NCBI RefSeq assembly: GCF_001889165.1
Contig: NZ_CP016020.1
Coordinates: 3,260,501 to 3,324,500, forward strand
Direction of reading: 5' to 3'
Length of the DNA stretch: 64,000 bases
Source: Bacillus weihaiensis
GTDB lineage: Bacteria > Bacillota > Bacilli > Bacillales > Bacillaceae
Each line of letters starts with the position of its first letter. Position 1 is the stretch's first letter. Position numbers and translations under genes: made by a program. Below are positions 16,814 through 25,829 of this stretch, piece by piece. The notes under the pieces are model-generated. The model ran no database searches. It worked only from the letters and a program-made list of their open reading frames with translations, and was not told the origin of the DNA.

Positions 16814-17641
16814 TTAATTCATCATATTTTCAATTTTTCCAGTCTTCTTATCAACGTAATACCAACCATAGGTTGCTGTATGGGACACACCTTCTTGCTC
16901 AACAACTTCATATACTTGTACAACGTATTTAGTATCTTCTTCATGATCAACTCTTATATTCATTTGAGTATTGCCCTCGAAATTGAGATGCTTTCTTACT
17001 AAATCTTCGGCATTTGCTGAGTTAATGTCCTTTTTAGGAGGATCTTCCATTTTGGGTTTTGATTCATTTACAACTTTTTCTTGTTGAATATCTTCAACAA
17101 TCCACTTTTCACCGGTATGTTTAAATGTGTAGGATAATTCAATATGACCAGTTAGTTCGTTGTCTTTTTCCTGTGTTACGATATATTCTTGTTCATTTAC
17201 ATTTTTTACTTCATAAGGTTTATCAAGGTCTAACCAAGTGGGTGCATCTGTTGCTTTTACGGAAACTCCTTCTGACTCTTCTTTAAAATACGTATTGGCA
17301 TACATAATTGCCAAGTCCTCTGACATGAATTGTTTAAAATAGTTTACCAGCTCATCTTTTGTCTCAATATCCTGCAAGGTACCATTTTCATTCGCTTCAT
17401 TCACCAGATCAAGAAATGAGTGTTTAAAGCTTGTCAGAGAATCGTCAGCCTGAAAATCTATTCCTTCATTAGATGTCTCCCCTTCTGACGTTGGCTGTTC
17501 GCTCTCCTCCTTTTCCTGACTTCCTTGATTTTCAACTTTAGATTCTTTGCTTTGGTCATTCGTGGTTTCTTTAGAAAATGAACAAGCAGAAATCATAACG
17601 ACAGCTAGTACGACTATCAATAATTTGTAAAATATATTCAA
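16814..17641 (-). CDS. Secreted lipoprotein of unknown function
   Basis: 275 residues from a TTG at 17641 (AAGGAG eight bases upstream; the in-frame GTG three codons earlier overlaps that site). The signal peptide KLLIVVLAVVMISAC gives a lipidated cysteine near residue 20. A low-complexity Glu/Ser/Gln linker of about 45 residues follows, then two domains of about 90 residues; the last (KYVVQVYEVVEQEG to GWYYVDKKTGKIENM) resembles PepSY-like or DUF-type beta-sheet modules that end with a residue pattern for a bound sugar or peptide. Function unknown. Stand-alone gene beside the repeat arrays. Confidence 0.75.
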   Translation of the reverse strand: MNIFYKLLIVVLAVVMISACSFSKETTNDQSKESKVENQGSQEKEESEQPTSEGETSNEGIDFQADDSLTSFKHSFLDLVNEANENGTLQDIETKDELVNYFKQFMSEDLAIMYANTYFKEESEGVSVKATDAPTWLDLDKPYEVKNVNEQEYIVTQEKDNELTGHIELSYTFKHTGEKWIVEDIQQEKVVNESKPKMEDPPKKDINSANAEDLVRKHLNFEGNTQMNIRVDHEEDTKYVVQVYEVVEQEGVSHTATYGWYYVDKKTGKIENMMN

Positions 17642-17955
17642 CTTAACCACTCCTTATATTTGATATTCACTTGTATGTAGATTGGTAAACACCGTTTTGT
17701 TCTGCGAAAACTTTTACCGACAGGTACATAGTTCTTGAAATTTTCTAAATCTTCAAATACAATCTAGCTAATATCATTCACTATTTAGTTACTACATTAC
17801 CTTAATTCATCATATGATGATAGACAGACTTTATTAATCCGACTTCCTTTCGGTTTGCTAAAAAATCTTTTGCTTTGCTGAGTTGTAAGGAGGGGTTTTC
17901 CATCAGTGAAGAGGAACAGTAAAGCTGCTTGACTATTAATAGGAGGAGATCGTGC
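17642..17955. other. Divergent intergenic region with a 14-bp palindrome
   Basis: Holds the promoters of the lipoprotein gene (minus) and yhaA (plus). TCATCATATGATGA at 17807-17820 is a perfect palindrome and could be an operator; nothing ties it to a known regulator. Confidence 0.4.
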
Positions 17956-19158
17956 ATGTTAGAGCATTTTTGGTCTTTATTGGATCAGCATTACGACGAA
18001 ATGGTATCGATTCGGCGACATTTACATATGCATCCGGAATTATCTTTTAAAGAATATAAAACAGCTGCTTATATAGCAGATTACTACCATGAATTAGGAA
18101 TTGATGTGAGAGAGCATGTTGGAGGGAATGGTGTAGTCGCGAAAATCACAGGTGGACTACCAGGACCTACAGTCGCATTACGAGCTGATTTTGACGCCCT
18201 TCCGATTCAAGATGAGAAAAACGTAGCGTATAAATCGACAATTCCAGGTGTTATGCATGCTTGTGGTCACGATGGTCACACCGCTACTTTGCTTGTGTTG
18301 GCAAAGGTGTTTCATCAAAATAAGCAGTCGCTTCATGGGTCCGTTGTTCTTATCCATCAGCACGCAGAAGAATATGCTCCAGGTGGTGCGATTGCCATGA
18401 TTGAAGATGGCTGTTTAGAGGGTGTTGACGTTATATTCGGTACACATCTTTGGGCAAGCGAACCGGTGGGCACCATTCAATATCGTCCAGGTCCTATCAT
18501 GGCAGCCGCTGACCGTTTTGAAATCATGATTATAGGTCAAGGAGGACATGGGGCTCAGCCACATAAAACGAAGGACGCAATTGTAATTGGCTCACAGCTT
18601 GTGACGAACCTTCAACAAATCGTTAGTCGGAAAGTAGATCCTATTCAGGCAGCAGTTGTATCTGTAGGATCTTTTGTTGCTGAAAATGCTTTTAATGTTA
18701 TCGCCAATTCAGCCAAACTGATTGGGACAGCTCGAACATTTAATGAAGAAGTACGTACACAAATTGAAACGGAAATTGAGCGTATTGTGAAGGGAACTTG
18801 CATGATGAATGATGCTGATTATCACTATAGCTATTTTAGAGGATACCCGGCTGTTGTGAATCATGAAGAGCCTACAAAGCTTTTACAAGAATTTGCAGGT
18901 GATGTTCCAGGTGTAAACCTAGTTGAAGAAACTCCTCTTCAAATGGGTGGCGAGGATTTCGCTTATTACTTACAACAAGTAAAAGGTAGCTTCTTTTTCA
19001 CAGGAGCAAAGCCGAATACGAACAGTCAGACGTATCCGCATCACCATCCTATGTTTGATATAGAGGAAACAGCGATGCTGATTGCTGCTAAAACTTTGTG
19101 TCAGGCAACGATTCGCTATCAGATCGCATCTGTTGGAAAAAATTCAGTCCAAATTTAG
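17956..19158 (+). CDS. yhaA: M20-family amidohydrolase, YhaA-like
   Basis: 400 residues. Zinc-dependent peptidase M20D hydrolase that removes N-acyl groups from amino acids or related amides. Metal-binding segments are visible: HACGHDGHTA, the QHAEEYAPGGA segment after LIHQ, GTHLWASEP, and a late HHHPMFD. The ATG at 17956 is preceded by AGGAGGAGATCGTGC; nine upstream in-frame codons have no ribosome site. The position next to ecsC matches B. subtilis yhaA. A palindromic repeat element ends the transcript. Confidence 0.88.
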   Translation: MLEHFWSLLDQHYDEMVSIRRHLHMHPELSFKEYKTAAYIADYYHELGIDVREHVGGNGVVAKITGGLPGPTVALRADFDALPIQDEKNVAYKSTIPGVMHACGHDGHTATLLVLAKVFHQNKQSLHGSVVLIHQHAEEYAPGGAIAMIEDGCLEGVDVIFGTHLWASEPVGTIQYRPGPIMAAADRFEIMIIGQGGHGAQPHKTKDAIVIGSQLVTNLQQIVSRKVDPIQAAVVSVGSFVAENAFNVIANSAKLIGTARTFNEEVRTQIETEIERIVKGTCMMNDADYHYSYFRGYPAVVNHEEPTKLLQEFAGDVPGVNLVEETPLQMGGEDFAYYLQQVKGSFFFTGAKPNTNSQTYPHHHPMFDIEETAMLIAAKTLCQATIRYQIASVGKNSVQI

Positions 19159-19198
19159 AGACAGGCGATTGGCAAGTTTGCCTTCTATTTATAAGACA

Positions 19199-19323
19199 AG
19201 AGAGGCTGGGACAGAAATGCCTGGCACCTTATCGCAACAATTATCCGTCCGCACTGATTTATCTAGTGCACACATTAGATTGTATCGGAAGGTTCCTGGC
19301 TCTTTATTTGTCCCAGCCTCTTT
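19199..19323. repeat. 125-bp palindromic repeat, copy 1 (reverse orientation)
   Basis: Ends AGAGGCTGGGACA and TGTCCCAGCCTCT are inverted repeats, with a second inverted pair around CCTGGCACC and a central GCACT/AGTGC. It lies exactly between the convergent yhaA and ecsC and can act as a two-way terminator. The reverse complement matches the copies at 42778 and 49817 with scattered changes. Confidence 0.85.
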
Positions 19324-19352
19324 TTAACATTTCCTTCTATTTCACCTTGCAC

Positions 19353-20060
19353 TTATGAACCCAAAACCCTTAAGCGGTAACAATTCATGGCATATTGACC
19401 AAGATGGTGGACTAACTGATAATTAGCCACTCCACCTACAACTGCCCCTACGCCTGGAAGAATCTGCATGAGCTTTACAAGATCAATATAGTCACGATAT
19501 TCCTGCTGAAATACTCGCCAATCTAAATCTTTTACTTCCTCTTTTTTTGTATCCCAGTTTTCAATGATATCCACTAAATACTCTTTATGCTTATCGCTTG
19601 AAAAGGCCAGTTGAAACACTAGTAATAAAAAGAGCCTTTCCTCATATTCCTTTGTGTTATAGCCATAAATACTAGCTACTTCAAATAAGAATTTCATCTT
19701 TATTCCTAAAAACAATGGAAAATCAGCCATTCCTAAAAGGATACCACCTGCGCCTGTAGAAGCTCCTTCTACTGCAGCCGTCTTTTTATACCTATTCATC
19801 GCTTTTTGAACCATTTGCTCACGTTGTTCAAAGGCTACACCCTCAATTTTTTTAGGGAAGGTTGTCATATTGGATCCGATTAAAGTAGCTTCAACCATTT
19901 TCTTAATACTTTCCGTAATGGTGATATGTATTTTTTCAGGGATAAACTGATTCATTTTTGTTTGAGCTTTTTTGGAGGTCCGTTCAAATAGTGAAGGTTT
20001 CCGTAAAAGCTTTTGCTTCCATAGCCTGGCCTCATTGGCAACGGTGGCTTCATAGCCCAT
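19353..20060 (-). CDS. ecsC: EcsC family protein
   Basis: 235 residues, the usual EcsC length. A glycine-rich hydrophobic stretch (GASTGAGGILLGMADFPLFLGIKMKFLFEVA) and a second one near the C-terminus (ILPGVGAVVGGVANYQLVHHLG) are typical of the EcsC domain, thought to associate with membranes. Third gene of the ecsABC operon; not needed for transport in B. subtilis. GGGAGGGG precedes the ATG. Precise function unknown. Confidence 0.9.
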   Translation of the reverse strand: MGYEATVANEARLWKQKLLRKPSLFERTSKKAQTKMNQFIPEKIHITITESIKKMVEATLIGSNMTTFPKKIEGVAFEQREQMVQKAMNRYKKTAAVEGASTGAGGILLGMADFPLFLGIKMKFLFEVASIYGYNTKEYEERLFLLLVFQLAFSSDKHKEYLVDIIENWDTKKEEVKDLDWRVFQQEYRDYIDLVKLMQILPGVGAVVGGVANYQLVHHLGQYAMNCYRLRVLGS

Positions 20061-20106
20061 TGATCCACCCCTCCCTGTTTTTTAGCTTCATTCGCTTAGC
20101 AATCTG

Positions 20107-21321
20107 CTACGTTTTTCTTACACGACCACCCATATAGCCATAGACGAATAGTGCAGCAAATCCTATCCCGATTGCTAAGAGTGATCCTGAAACAAGGATG
20201 TTTCCTTTCATTAAAGGAATGACCGAATAAATGATTACTTGAACCACTAAAATTCTGAAAACAATTTTCAGAAAGCTTGCTACCTTCTTTTGGTCTGCTC
20301 TCGGATACAATTGGGGTAATTCTAAAAGCTCAAAATGCTTCGCCAAGCTCATCATTTGAATTCCTGTTAAAAAGAGAAATAAAAGGATAACTAACAGATT
20401 TCCTATTAATTGTTCGTTCAAGAACGTTATAATAACAGATCCTATCAATGTTAATCTGACCATAATACCTAAGTAGTCTCCCGTTCTTAAAAACGCTCGT
20501 AAAAATAAATATTCATATACATGATCTTGATGATAAGCTACTTGTTTTAAAAGGAAGTCTAGGTATTTTCGACGTTTGGCTTGTTTTTTTAGCTTTGGGA
20601 CATCTGTGAATAAGTTCGCTAGCTTATAGAATGATTGCTTTTTTCCTTCTTCCTTTACAATAAGCTGCTCCCATTTCAACGCTTTTTTCCCTACTACTTT
20701 TCCGAAATACAGATCGTATAGTGCCATGATGACAAGTACAATGAGAAAAAAAATAGATTGCTGAGCAAAAATAAAATATATGCCACAAGCATTAATAGCT
20801 AGTCGAACAATTAAATCATTCACCTTAACAGTTTTCTCTGTAAAATAATCAATTTTCCAGCTTACTCTCACATTCCAATATTTCATAAGGAATAAGAGAA
20901 GTAAGGAAATTAGTAAAGTGGCACCATTTGAATCCATGACTTTTCCATATAAAGGAGTGAAAAGAATGAGAGTAACGGCAATGATCCCAGATTGAGAGAT
21001 AAAGCTATAGAACATCGCTTTTTTAAAATAGCTTTCCATTTTATGTTCCATCGGTAAGAGGAACATGATGTCAGCGTCTTTTAACAAGGTCCTTACACTA
21101 GAGGTAATAAGGATAAGTGTAAAAACAATCGTCATAATGAGTACAGCCGGAAAATCAGTTGAGACTGATTTTAACCATCTGGAATACGTTAATGCACCCC
21201 CTGCCGCTAAAAAAATGAACACGAAAAGTAAATGATCATTCAGCATGTATTTCAGATAGGACCTTGTTTCATTTATATGATGATTAATCCTCGTTTTCCA
21301 AATCTCTTCGATACTATTCAT
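20107..21321 (-). CDS. ecsB: ABC exporter permease EcsB
   Basis: 404 residues with about eight to ten hydrophobic helices arranged in two clusters separated by a basic cytoplasmic segment near 210-260 (KKQAKRRKYLDFLLKQ). Forms the membrane part of the Ecs transporter, which in B. subtilis affects protein secretion, competence and the site-2 protease RasP. Its start overlaps the ecsA stop by 8 bp, so the two are translationally coupled. Confidence 0.93.
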   Translation of the reverse strand: MNSIEEIWKTRINHHINETRSYLKYMLNDHLLFVFIFLAAGGALTYSRWLKSVSTDFPAVLIMTIVFTLILITSSVRTLLKDADIMFLLPMEHKMESYFKKAMFYSFISQSGIIAVTLILFTPLYGKVMDSNGATLLISLLLLFLMKYWNVRVSWKIDYFTEKTVKVNDLIVRLAINACGIYFIFAQQSIFFLIVLVIMALYDLYFGKVVGKKALKWEQLIVKEEGKKQSFYKLANLFTDVPKLKKQAKRRKYLDFLLKQVAYHQDHVYEYLFLRAFLRTGDYLGIMVRLTLIGSVIITFLNEQLIGNLLVILLFLFLTGIQMMSLAKHFELLELPQLYPRADQKKVASFLKIVFRILVVQVIIYSVIPLMKGNILVSGSLLAIGIGFAALFVYGYMGGRVRKT

Positions 21322-22057
21322 TTTGATCTTCCTTTGTTAATTGAATATAAAGATCATCAAGTGTAGCAGCATTCATACCAAATTGCTCACGAAGTTCCTG
21401 TAGTGTTCCTTTTGCACGAATGTCTCCATTATGTAAAATAACAAATGAATCACAATATCTTTCAGCAGTTGCTAAAATATGAGTAGACATTAAAATACCT
21501 GAGCCTTGGTTTTTAGCCTTTTCCATCATTTCTAAAAGTGAGTTAATCGCAAGTGGATCTAACCCTACAAATGGTTCGTCGATAATGTATAAAGACGGCT
21601 CAATTAAAAACGCACACATAATCATTACTTTTTGCTTCATCCCTTTTGAAAAATGCGCTGGGAACCATTTCAACCTTTTTTCCATACGGAATTCTTTTAG
21701 TAATGGTTGCAAGCGGTGTTCGAAAGTGGACTTGTCTAAGCCGTATGCCATTGCTGTAAGCTCCAGATGCTCATACAGAGTTAACTCATCATATAAAATA
21801 GGGGTTTCCGGAATAAACGTAAATTGTGAACGATATCCTTCTGCATTTTCCGAGAAGGTTGTCCCATTAATTGATACATTCCCCCTATGTGGCTCCATTG
21901 TTCCGATAATATGTTTGATTGTTGTACTTTTACCGGCACCATTTAATCCAATGAGACCGACAATCTGACCCTTTTCCACTTCAAATGTAATGTTTTTCAA
22001 TACAGGATTTTTAGTATATCCTCCTGTCAGTTCATTCACTTTAAGTAATGTCATCAT
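21314..22057 (-). CDS. ecsA: ABC exporter ATPase EcsA
   Basis: 247 residues. Walker A GLIGLNGAGKSTT, signature FSKGMKQKVMI, Walker B LYIIDEPFVGLDP and switch histidine in STHILATAE. The N-terminus LLKVNELTGGYTKNPVLKN is close to B. subtilis EcsA. Two ATG codons follow AAGGAGTCATT, and either could be used. First gene of the operon; transcription comes from the 1.1-kb divergent region shared with hit. Confidence 0.95.
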   Translation of the reverse strand: MMTLLKVNELTGGYTKNPVLKNITFEVEKGQIVGLIGLNGAGKSTTIKHIIGTMEPHRGNVSINGTTFSENAEGYRSQFTFIPETPILYDELTLYEHLELTAMAYGLDKSTFEHRLQPLLKEFRMEKRLKWFPAHFSKGMKQKVMIMCAFLIEPSLYIIDEPFVGLDPLAINSLLEMMEKAKNQGSGILMSTHILATAERYCDSFVILHNGDIRAKGTLQELREQFGMNAATLDDLYIQLTKEDQNE

Positions 22058-22340
22058 AATGACTCCTTTTTTCGTGGCAGTTTTCGTAATGAGAGATCTA
22101 GCCCTTATAGATTGTTACGAAATCGACCATCTTTTATAAGTATTTCAAGGATTTTTGTTTCCCTTCTCCTGAGAAAAAATTAAAAAAATCTTTTTGAGAC
22201 AACGTTTTCTTCCTTTTCTCATCATATGTAGTGTTGGTTTTATAGTATCAAAATTTAAAGAGTCTGTCTTACTTAAAAATTTCTTTACATATAATTTGAT
22301 TACCTGGACATCATAATTAGTGAGGAAGGGATGATTGTCA
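22058..22340. other. Upstream region of ecsA, no gene seen
   Basis: About 280 bp between ecsA and the repeat array. The ecs promoter must lie here on the minus strand; no box pair stands out enough to name. An 89-codon minus-strand frame across it has no ribosome site and I do not accept it. Confidence 0.45.
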
Positions 22341-22354
22341 ACAAGATTACTTCT

Positions 22355-22880
22355 AAATGAGGTGTTTGTTCCAGACAATATATGCATTGACTCATGGGAA
22401 TAAAAGCTTACCATTGAATAAAAACAACCTTTTGAAATGAGGTGTCTACGGGCCGTAATTTACTTGAATTATAGCTCACATATACGCATTCATTTTGTAA
22501 ATGAGGTGTTTGTCAAAAGACATTTTCTCTAATTGTTATGTTTATATAAACAACTAACAAGGGGATGGTTGTATTGAACAATGGAGATATCACATCAGAT
22601 AGCATTTAAATAAAATGTTAAATGAGGTGTTTGTCAAAGATAATGAGTATTCATTAGAAACCATTGTATAAAACCCAAATTCGAAATGAGGTGTCTACGG
22701 GCCGTAATTCTCTGAATTAGAAGCTCGATTTTCCATCATTTTGTGAATGAGGTGTTTGTCAAAATACAGTTCAAACTCCGTTAGATCGTTTATCACTTAA
22801 CAAGGGGATGGTCGTATTGAACAATGGTGATTCTCACATCAACTAACATGTAAATTAAATGTTAAATGAGGTGTTTATCA
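22355..22880 (+). repeat. Complex repeat array with ATGAGGTGT core between ecsA and hit
   Basis: The core (A)AATGAGGTGTNT occurs seven times, starting at 22357, 22436, 22501, 22621, 22685, 22746 and 22865. Two tandem super-units of about 245-249 bp (22436-22684 and 22685 onward) each contain three cores in the order GTCTACGGGCCGTAATT, GTTTGTCAAAA, GTTTGTCAAAG, plus a shared AACAAGGGGATGG block followed by TATTGAACAATGG. A plus-strand terminator closes the locus. Each core opens a short frame beginning Met-Arg-Cys-Leu, but there is no ribosome site before it. It is more likely an RNA or DNA element than protein-coding. Confidence 0.75.
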
Positions 22881-22922
22881 AAGATATTTTCCCAAAATGA
22901 GACCTTTACAATCCTTCCTCAG

Positions 22923-22960
22923 GAACAGGATGATCACATGATTCATCCTGTTCTTTTTTC
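22923..22960 (+). terminator. Strong terminator with no upstream plus-strand gene
   Basis: 11-bp perfect stem GAACAGGATGA/TCATCCTGTTC, 9-nt loop and TTTTTT tail. The only plus-strand sequence it can terminate is the repeat array at 22355-22880. Confidence 0.85.
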
Positions 22961-23150
22961 TATCTCATTTTTTATGGTAAAATATACGAAAAGCGAAAAG
23001 CTTTTTGCCACTTTAAGTGCTGTATCTTTACATATTTAATCATCAAGTAAAGATCTTGTACGTTACGCACACAATCTAAGGTATCATACATAGAAGAGAA
23101 AATGCTGTTGAACTTTGTTGAAGACATTTTATTTTTAAAGGAGTGTAAAA

Positions 23151-23579
23151 ATGAGCGATTGTATTTTTTGTAAGATTGTTAATGGAGACATTCCAGCTGC
23201 AAAGGTATTTGAAAATGAACACGTAGTAGCCTTCCTTGATATTAGTCAAGTAACAAAAGGTCATACACTCGTGATCCCTAAAGTACATATGGAAAATATT
23301 TATGAGTTAACACCTGAAATCGCAAGCAAGCTATTTGAAGTTGTTCCTAAAATTTCAACTGCTATAAAAAATCAATTTAACCCGATTGGGCTTAATTTAT
23401 TGAACAATAACGGAGAGCATGCCGGCCAATCTGTTTTCCACTATCACATTCATATTGTGCCAAGATACGGAAAAGGAGATGGATTTGGAGCCGTATGGAA
23501 ATCCCATGCAGACCAATATACTCCTGAACAACTTCAAGAAATCTCTTCATCAATTAAAAGTGAGTTATCAAAAGCATGA
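23151..23579 (+). CDS. hit: HIT-family nucleotide hydrolase
   Basis: 142 residues, full length. Histidine triad HYHIHIVPRY near residue 100 forms the active site; the N-terminal CIFCKIVNGDIP, with two cysteines, is the zinc-site start of the Hint branch. Hydrolyses adenosine phosphoramidates and related AMP esters. AAGGAGTG precedes the ATG. It is divergent from ecsABC, the same arrangement as in B. subtilis. Confidence 0.95.
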   Translation: MSDCIFCKIVNGDIPAAKVFENEHVVAFLDISQVTKGHTLVIPKVHMENIYELTPEIASKLFEVVPKISTAIKNQFNPIGLNLLNNNGEHAGQSVFHYHIHIVPRYGKGDGFGAVWKSHADQYTPEQLQEISSSIKSELSKA

Positions 23580-23583
23580 TATG

Positions 23584-23618
23584 AAAACCAACACTAGCAT
23601 TAAAAGTGTTGGTTTTTT
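23584..23618 (+). terminator. Terminator of hit
   Basis: 12-bp stem AAAACCAACACT/AGTGTTGGTTTT followed by T residues, directly after the hit stop. Confidence 0.9.
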
Positions 23619-23823
23619 ACATACCTCAATTATTTTCAAAAAAGTGTCCTCTTTGCGAACAACTTTTTCGTCCTCTCCTCTTCGAACTACGATCTCTACC
23701 ATATGTATCCGCTTACCATAATTAAATTCTTAAACATACAAATATTCAGTCTACATTTCTCACCCTTTTCGTGATAGGATATGAGTAATATTTTCTAACG
23801 AAACCATTTAGGAGGGTATTTTT

Positions 23824-24903
23824 TTGAGAGCTTATAATTTTAATGCAGGTCCTGCCGCTATTCCACTACCAGTACTTGAAAAAGCACAAAAAGAGCTTGT
23901 GAACTTTAACAATTCTGGGATGTCAGTGATGGAATTAAGTCATCGCAGTAAAGAATATGAAGACGTACATAATCGCGCAAATACTCTATTACGTGAGCTT
24001 CTTTTGATTCCAGACTCCTATGAAGTGCTTTTCTTACAAGGTGGAGCAAGCTTACAGTTTTCAATGATCCCTATGAATTTCTTACAACAAGACAAAACAG
24101 CACATTTTGTTATGACTGGAGCTTGGTCTGAAAAAGCACTAAAAGAGGCGAAAAGATTTGGTGAAACCCGTATCCTTGCTTCAAGTAAGGAAGAGAATTA
24201 TACACATATACCGCAGGGATTCTCATTAGAAGGCATTGAGGATGGTGCATATCTTCATATTACGTCAAATAATACAATCTTTGGGACTCAATGGACAGAC
24301 TATCCAACATCACCTATTCCATTGATTGCAGATATGTCAAGTGATATCTTATGTAAAGAAATTGATATTGAAAAATTCTCTCTTATTTATGCAGGAGCGC
24401 AGAAGAATTTAGGTCCATCAGGTGTTACAGTCGTGATCGCTAAAAAAGAATTCCTTGAAACGGCTACTGACGATGCTCCAACCATTCTAAAATATAGTAC
24501 ACATGTCGATAGTCAGTCTCTTTATAATACCCCTCCCACCTTCTCAATTTATATGCTTTCACTCGTTTTAGAATGGGTAAAGGAGCAAGGTGGAGTGAAG
24601 GCTATTCAAAAAATGAATGAGGAAAAAGCTGGCTACATCTATTCAGCCATTGAACAAAGTAACAAGTTTTATAAGGCACATGCTACGGAAGATAGCCGTT
24701 CCCTAATGAATATCACCTTTACTCTTCCGAATGAGGAGCTAACAAAGAAGTTTCTAACAGAAGCGAAAGAACGTAACTTTATTGGACTCGCCGGTCACCG
24801 TTCTGTTGGTGGGTGTCGTGCTTCAACCTATAATGCTGTACCTAAGGAAGCATGTGAGGCACTTGCAGCCTTTATGAAGGAATTTCAAGAAAACAATCAA
24901 TAA
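23824..24903 (+). CDS. serC: Phosphoserine aminotransferase
   Basis: 359 residues, class V PLP aminotransferase making 3-phosphoserine from 3-phosphohydroxypyruvate for serine biosynthesis. The PLP lysine lies in IYAGAQKNLGPSG; other family segments are NFNAGPAAIPLPVLE, QGGASLQFSM and GLAGHRSVGGCRAS. The start is TTG at 23824 behind AGGAGGG; the next in-frame methionine would cut off the conserved N-terminus. Confidence 0.96.
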   Translation: MRAYNFNAGPAAIPLPVLEKAQKELVNFNNSGMSVMELSHRSKEYEDVHNRANTLLRELLLIPDSYEVLFLQGGASLQFSMIPMNFLQQDKTAHFVMTGAWSEKALKEAKRFGETRILASSKEENYTHIPQGFSLEGIEDGAYLHITSNNTIFGTQWTDYPTSPIPLIADMSSDILCKEIDIEKFSLIYAGAQKNLGPSGVTVVIAKKEFLETATDDAPTILKYSTHVDSQSLYNTPPTFSIYMLSLVLEWVKEQGGVKAIQKMNEEKAGYIYSAIEQSNKFYKAHATEDSRSLMNITFTLPNEELTKKFLTEAKERNFIGLAGHRSVGGCRASTYNAVPKEACEALAAFMKEFQENNQ

Positions 24904-24977
24904 AGACAAATGACACGTCAGAGAGTGATAGAGAAATATTCCAGTAAGTTTAAGTATACGTTCGATCAAAAAGTTGG

Positions 24978-24983
24978 TATAAT
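24978..24983 (+). promoter_or_regulatory. Probable extended -10 promoter of trpP
   Basis: TGGTATAAT, a perfect TATAAT with the TGN extension, 85 bp before the trpP start. The -35 position has no good TTGACA match, which is common for extended -10 promoters. Confidence 0.55.
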
Positions 24984-25014
24984 GATGATTAATATCAATC
25001 TCGCAATGGGAAAT

Positions 25015-25086
25015 GAGTTCACTATTGGAGATGAGAATTTAAGAGATTAGAAGAGGAGAGATGAGAATTGAATACTCGAGTATTAG
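25015..25086 (+). promoter_or_regulatory. TRAP-type (G/U)AG repeat site over the trpP start
   Basis: Ten GAG or TAG triplets: 25015, 25028, 25033, 25043, 25048, 25053, 25058, 25063, 25078 and 25084. Five in a row (25043-25065) keep the exact 2-nt spacing favoured by the tryptophan-activated RNA-binding protein TRAP. The run covers the ribosome site (GAGGAG at 25053-25058) and flanks the TTG start, so bound TRAP would block translation. TRAP control of trpP (yhaG) by this mechanism is known in B. subtilis. Confidence 0.8.
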
Positions 25087-25589
25087 TTACACTATCTTTG
25101 TTTGCTGCAATTGGGGCTGTCCTAAATATGGTGATGCCACCGTTTTACCAAGGAATGAAGCCTGATATGATGTTAACAATGATGTTCGTAGGAATTTTGA
25201 TGTTCCCAAGCTTAAAAAATGTCACACTATTAAGTATAGTCACTGGTGTTTTAGCAGCTTTGACAACGACTTTTCCTGGAGGACAAATTCCTAACATCAT
25301 TGACAAAATCGTCACAGCTTTTGTCTTTTATGGCTTATTCTTAATTGTAAAGAAAATTGCACAAAAGGTTGCTACAGCAACAGTACTCACAGTAATTGGA
25401 ACGATTGTTTCCGGAACCATTTTCATATCAACTGCATTAGCGATTGTTGGATTACCTGATGGAGCTACATTCACCGTTTTATTCTTAACTGTTGTTTTAC
25501 CAACAACACTTTTCAACGGTGCTGCTATGATCGTTATTTATCCAATTATCCAATCCATTTTTAAGCGAGCTAAGCTTGTAACAGCTTAA
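25068..25589 (+). CDS. trpP: Tryptophan transporter TrpP
   Basis: 173 residues, five or six transmembrane helices, the TrpP (YhaG) family. The N-terminal RVLVTLSLFAAIGAVLNMV and MPPFYQGMKPDMMLTMMF segments match what I recall of the family. Start TTG at 25068 with GAGGAG upstream. Imports tryptophan; likely repressed by TRAP when tryptophan is plentiful through the site overlapping its start. Confidence 0.9.
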   Translation: MNTRVLVTLSLFAAIGAVLNMVMPPFYQGMKPDMMLTMMFVGILMFPSLKNVTLLSIVTGVLAALTTTFPGGQIPNIIDKIVTAFVFYGLFLIVKKIAQKVATATVLTVIGTIVSGTIFISTALAIVGLPDGATFTVLFLTVVLPTTLFNGAAMIVIYPIIQSIFKRAKLVTA

Positions 25590-25593
25590 TCAA

Positions 25594-25624
25594 AAGAGGT
25601 TGACATCCGTGATGTCAACCTCTT
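25594..25624. terminator. Terminator between trpP and the small membrane gene
   Basis: 14-bp perfect stem AAGAGGTTGACATC/GATGTCAACCTCTT with a 3-nt loop. It serves trpP and, read the other way, the convergent small gene. Confidence 0.9.
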
Positions 25625-25637
25625 CTTTATTTATCAC

Positions 25638-25829
25638 TTATTGAAAATAGAGTAAAACACTTCCGATCAATAACATGATTACACCTGCAGATGCTAAAAC
25701 AGAGACCTTTTGCTTCACGACCTTTTTAGGTGGATAAGAGGCTGATTGTTGTAAAAGTTTAAAATAGTGAAACGCCCCTATGAATAGGAGTAAGCTTATT
25801 GTGAAAAATAGAAAAATGACTCCTGACAA
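25638..25829 (-). CDS. Small two-helix membrane protein
   Basis: 63 residues, unknown function. Two hydrophobic helices (about 3-22 and 43-61) flank a basic stretch with PPKKVVKQK. Start TTG at 25829 behind AAAGGGGGGATGAGTA. It is convergent with trpP. The hydrophobic pattern and ribosome site argue for a real gene, but I do not recognise the family. Confidence 0.65.
   Translation of the reverse strand: MSGVIFLFFTISLLLFIGAFHYFKLLQQSASYPPKKVVKQKVSVLASAGVIMLLIGSVLLYFQ

Noticed and set aside
16482-16814. 110-codon minus-strand frame containing IADKSTI-type repeats
   Set aside because: It exists only because the 21-bp repeat has no stop in this frame; no ribosome site, and it crosses the end of the insertion sequence.
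16507-17002. Plus-strand frames over the repeat arrays
   Set aside because: They read through repeats and then antisense to a real lipoprotein gene, with no start signals.
22145-22414. 89-codon minus-strand frame
   Set aside because: No ribosome site, odd composition, and it overlaps the start of the repeat array.
22355-22880. CRISPR-like array
   Set aside because: The repeated core is only 9-12 bp, spacing varies from 61 to 120 bp, and the spacers are themselves repeated. No cas gene is near.
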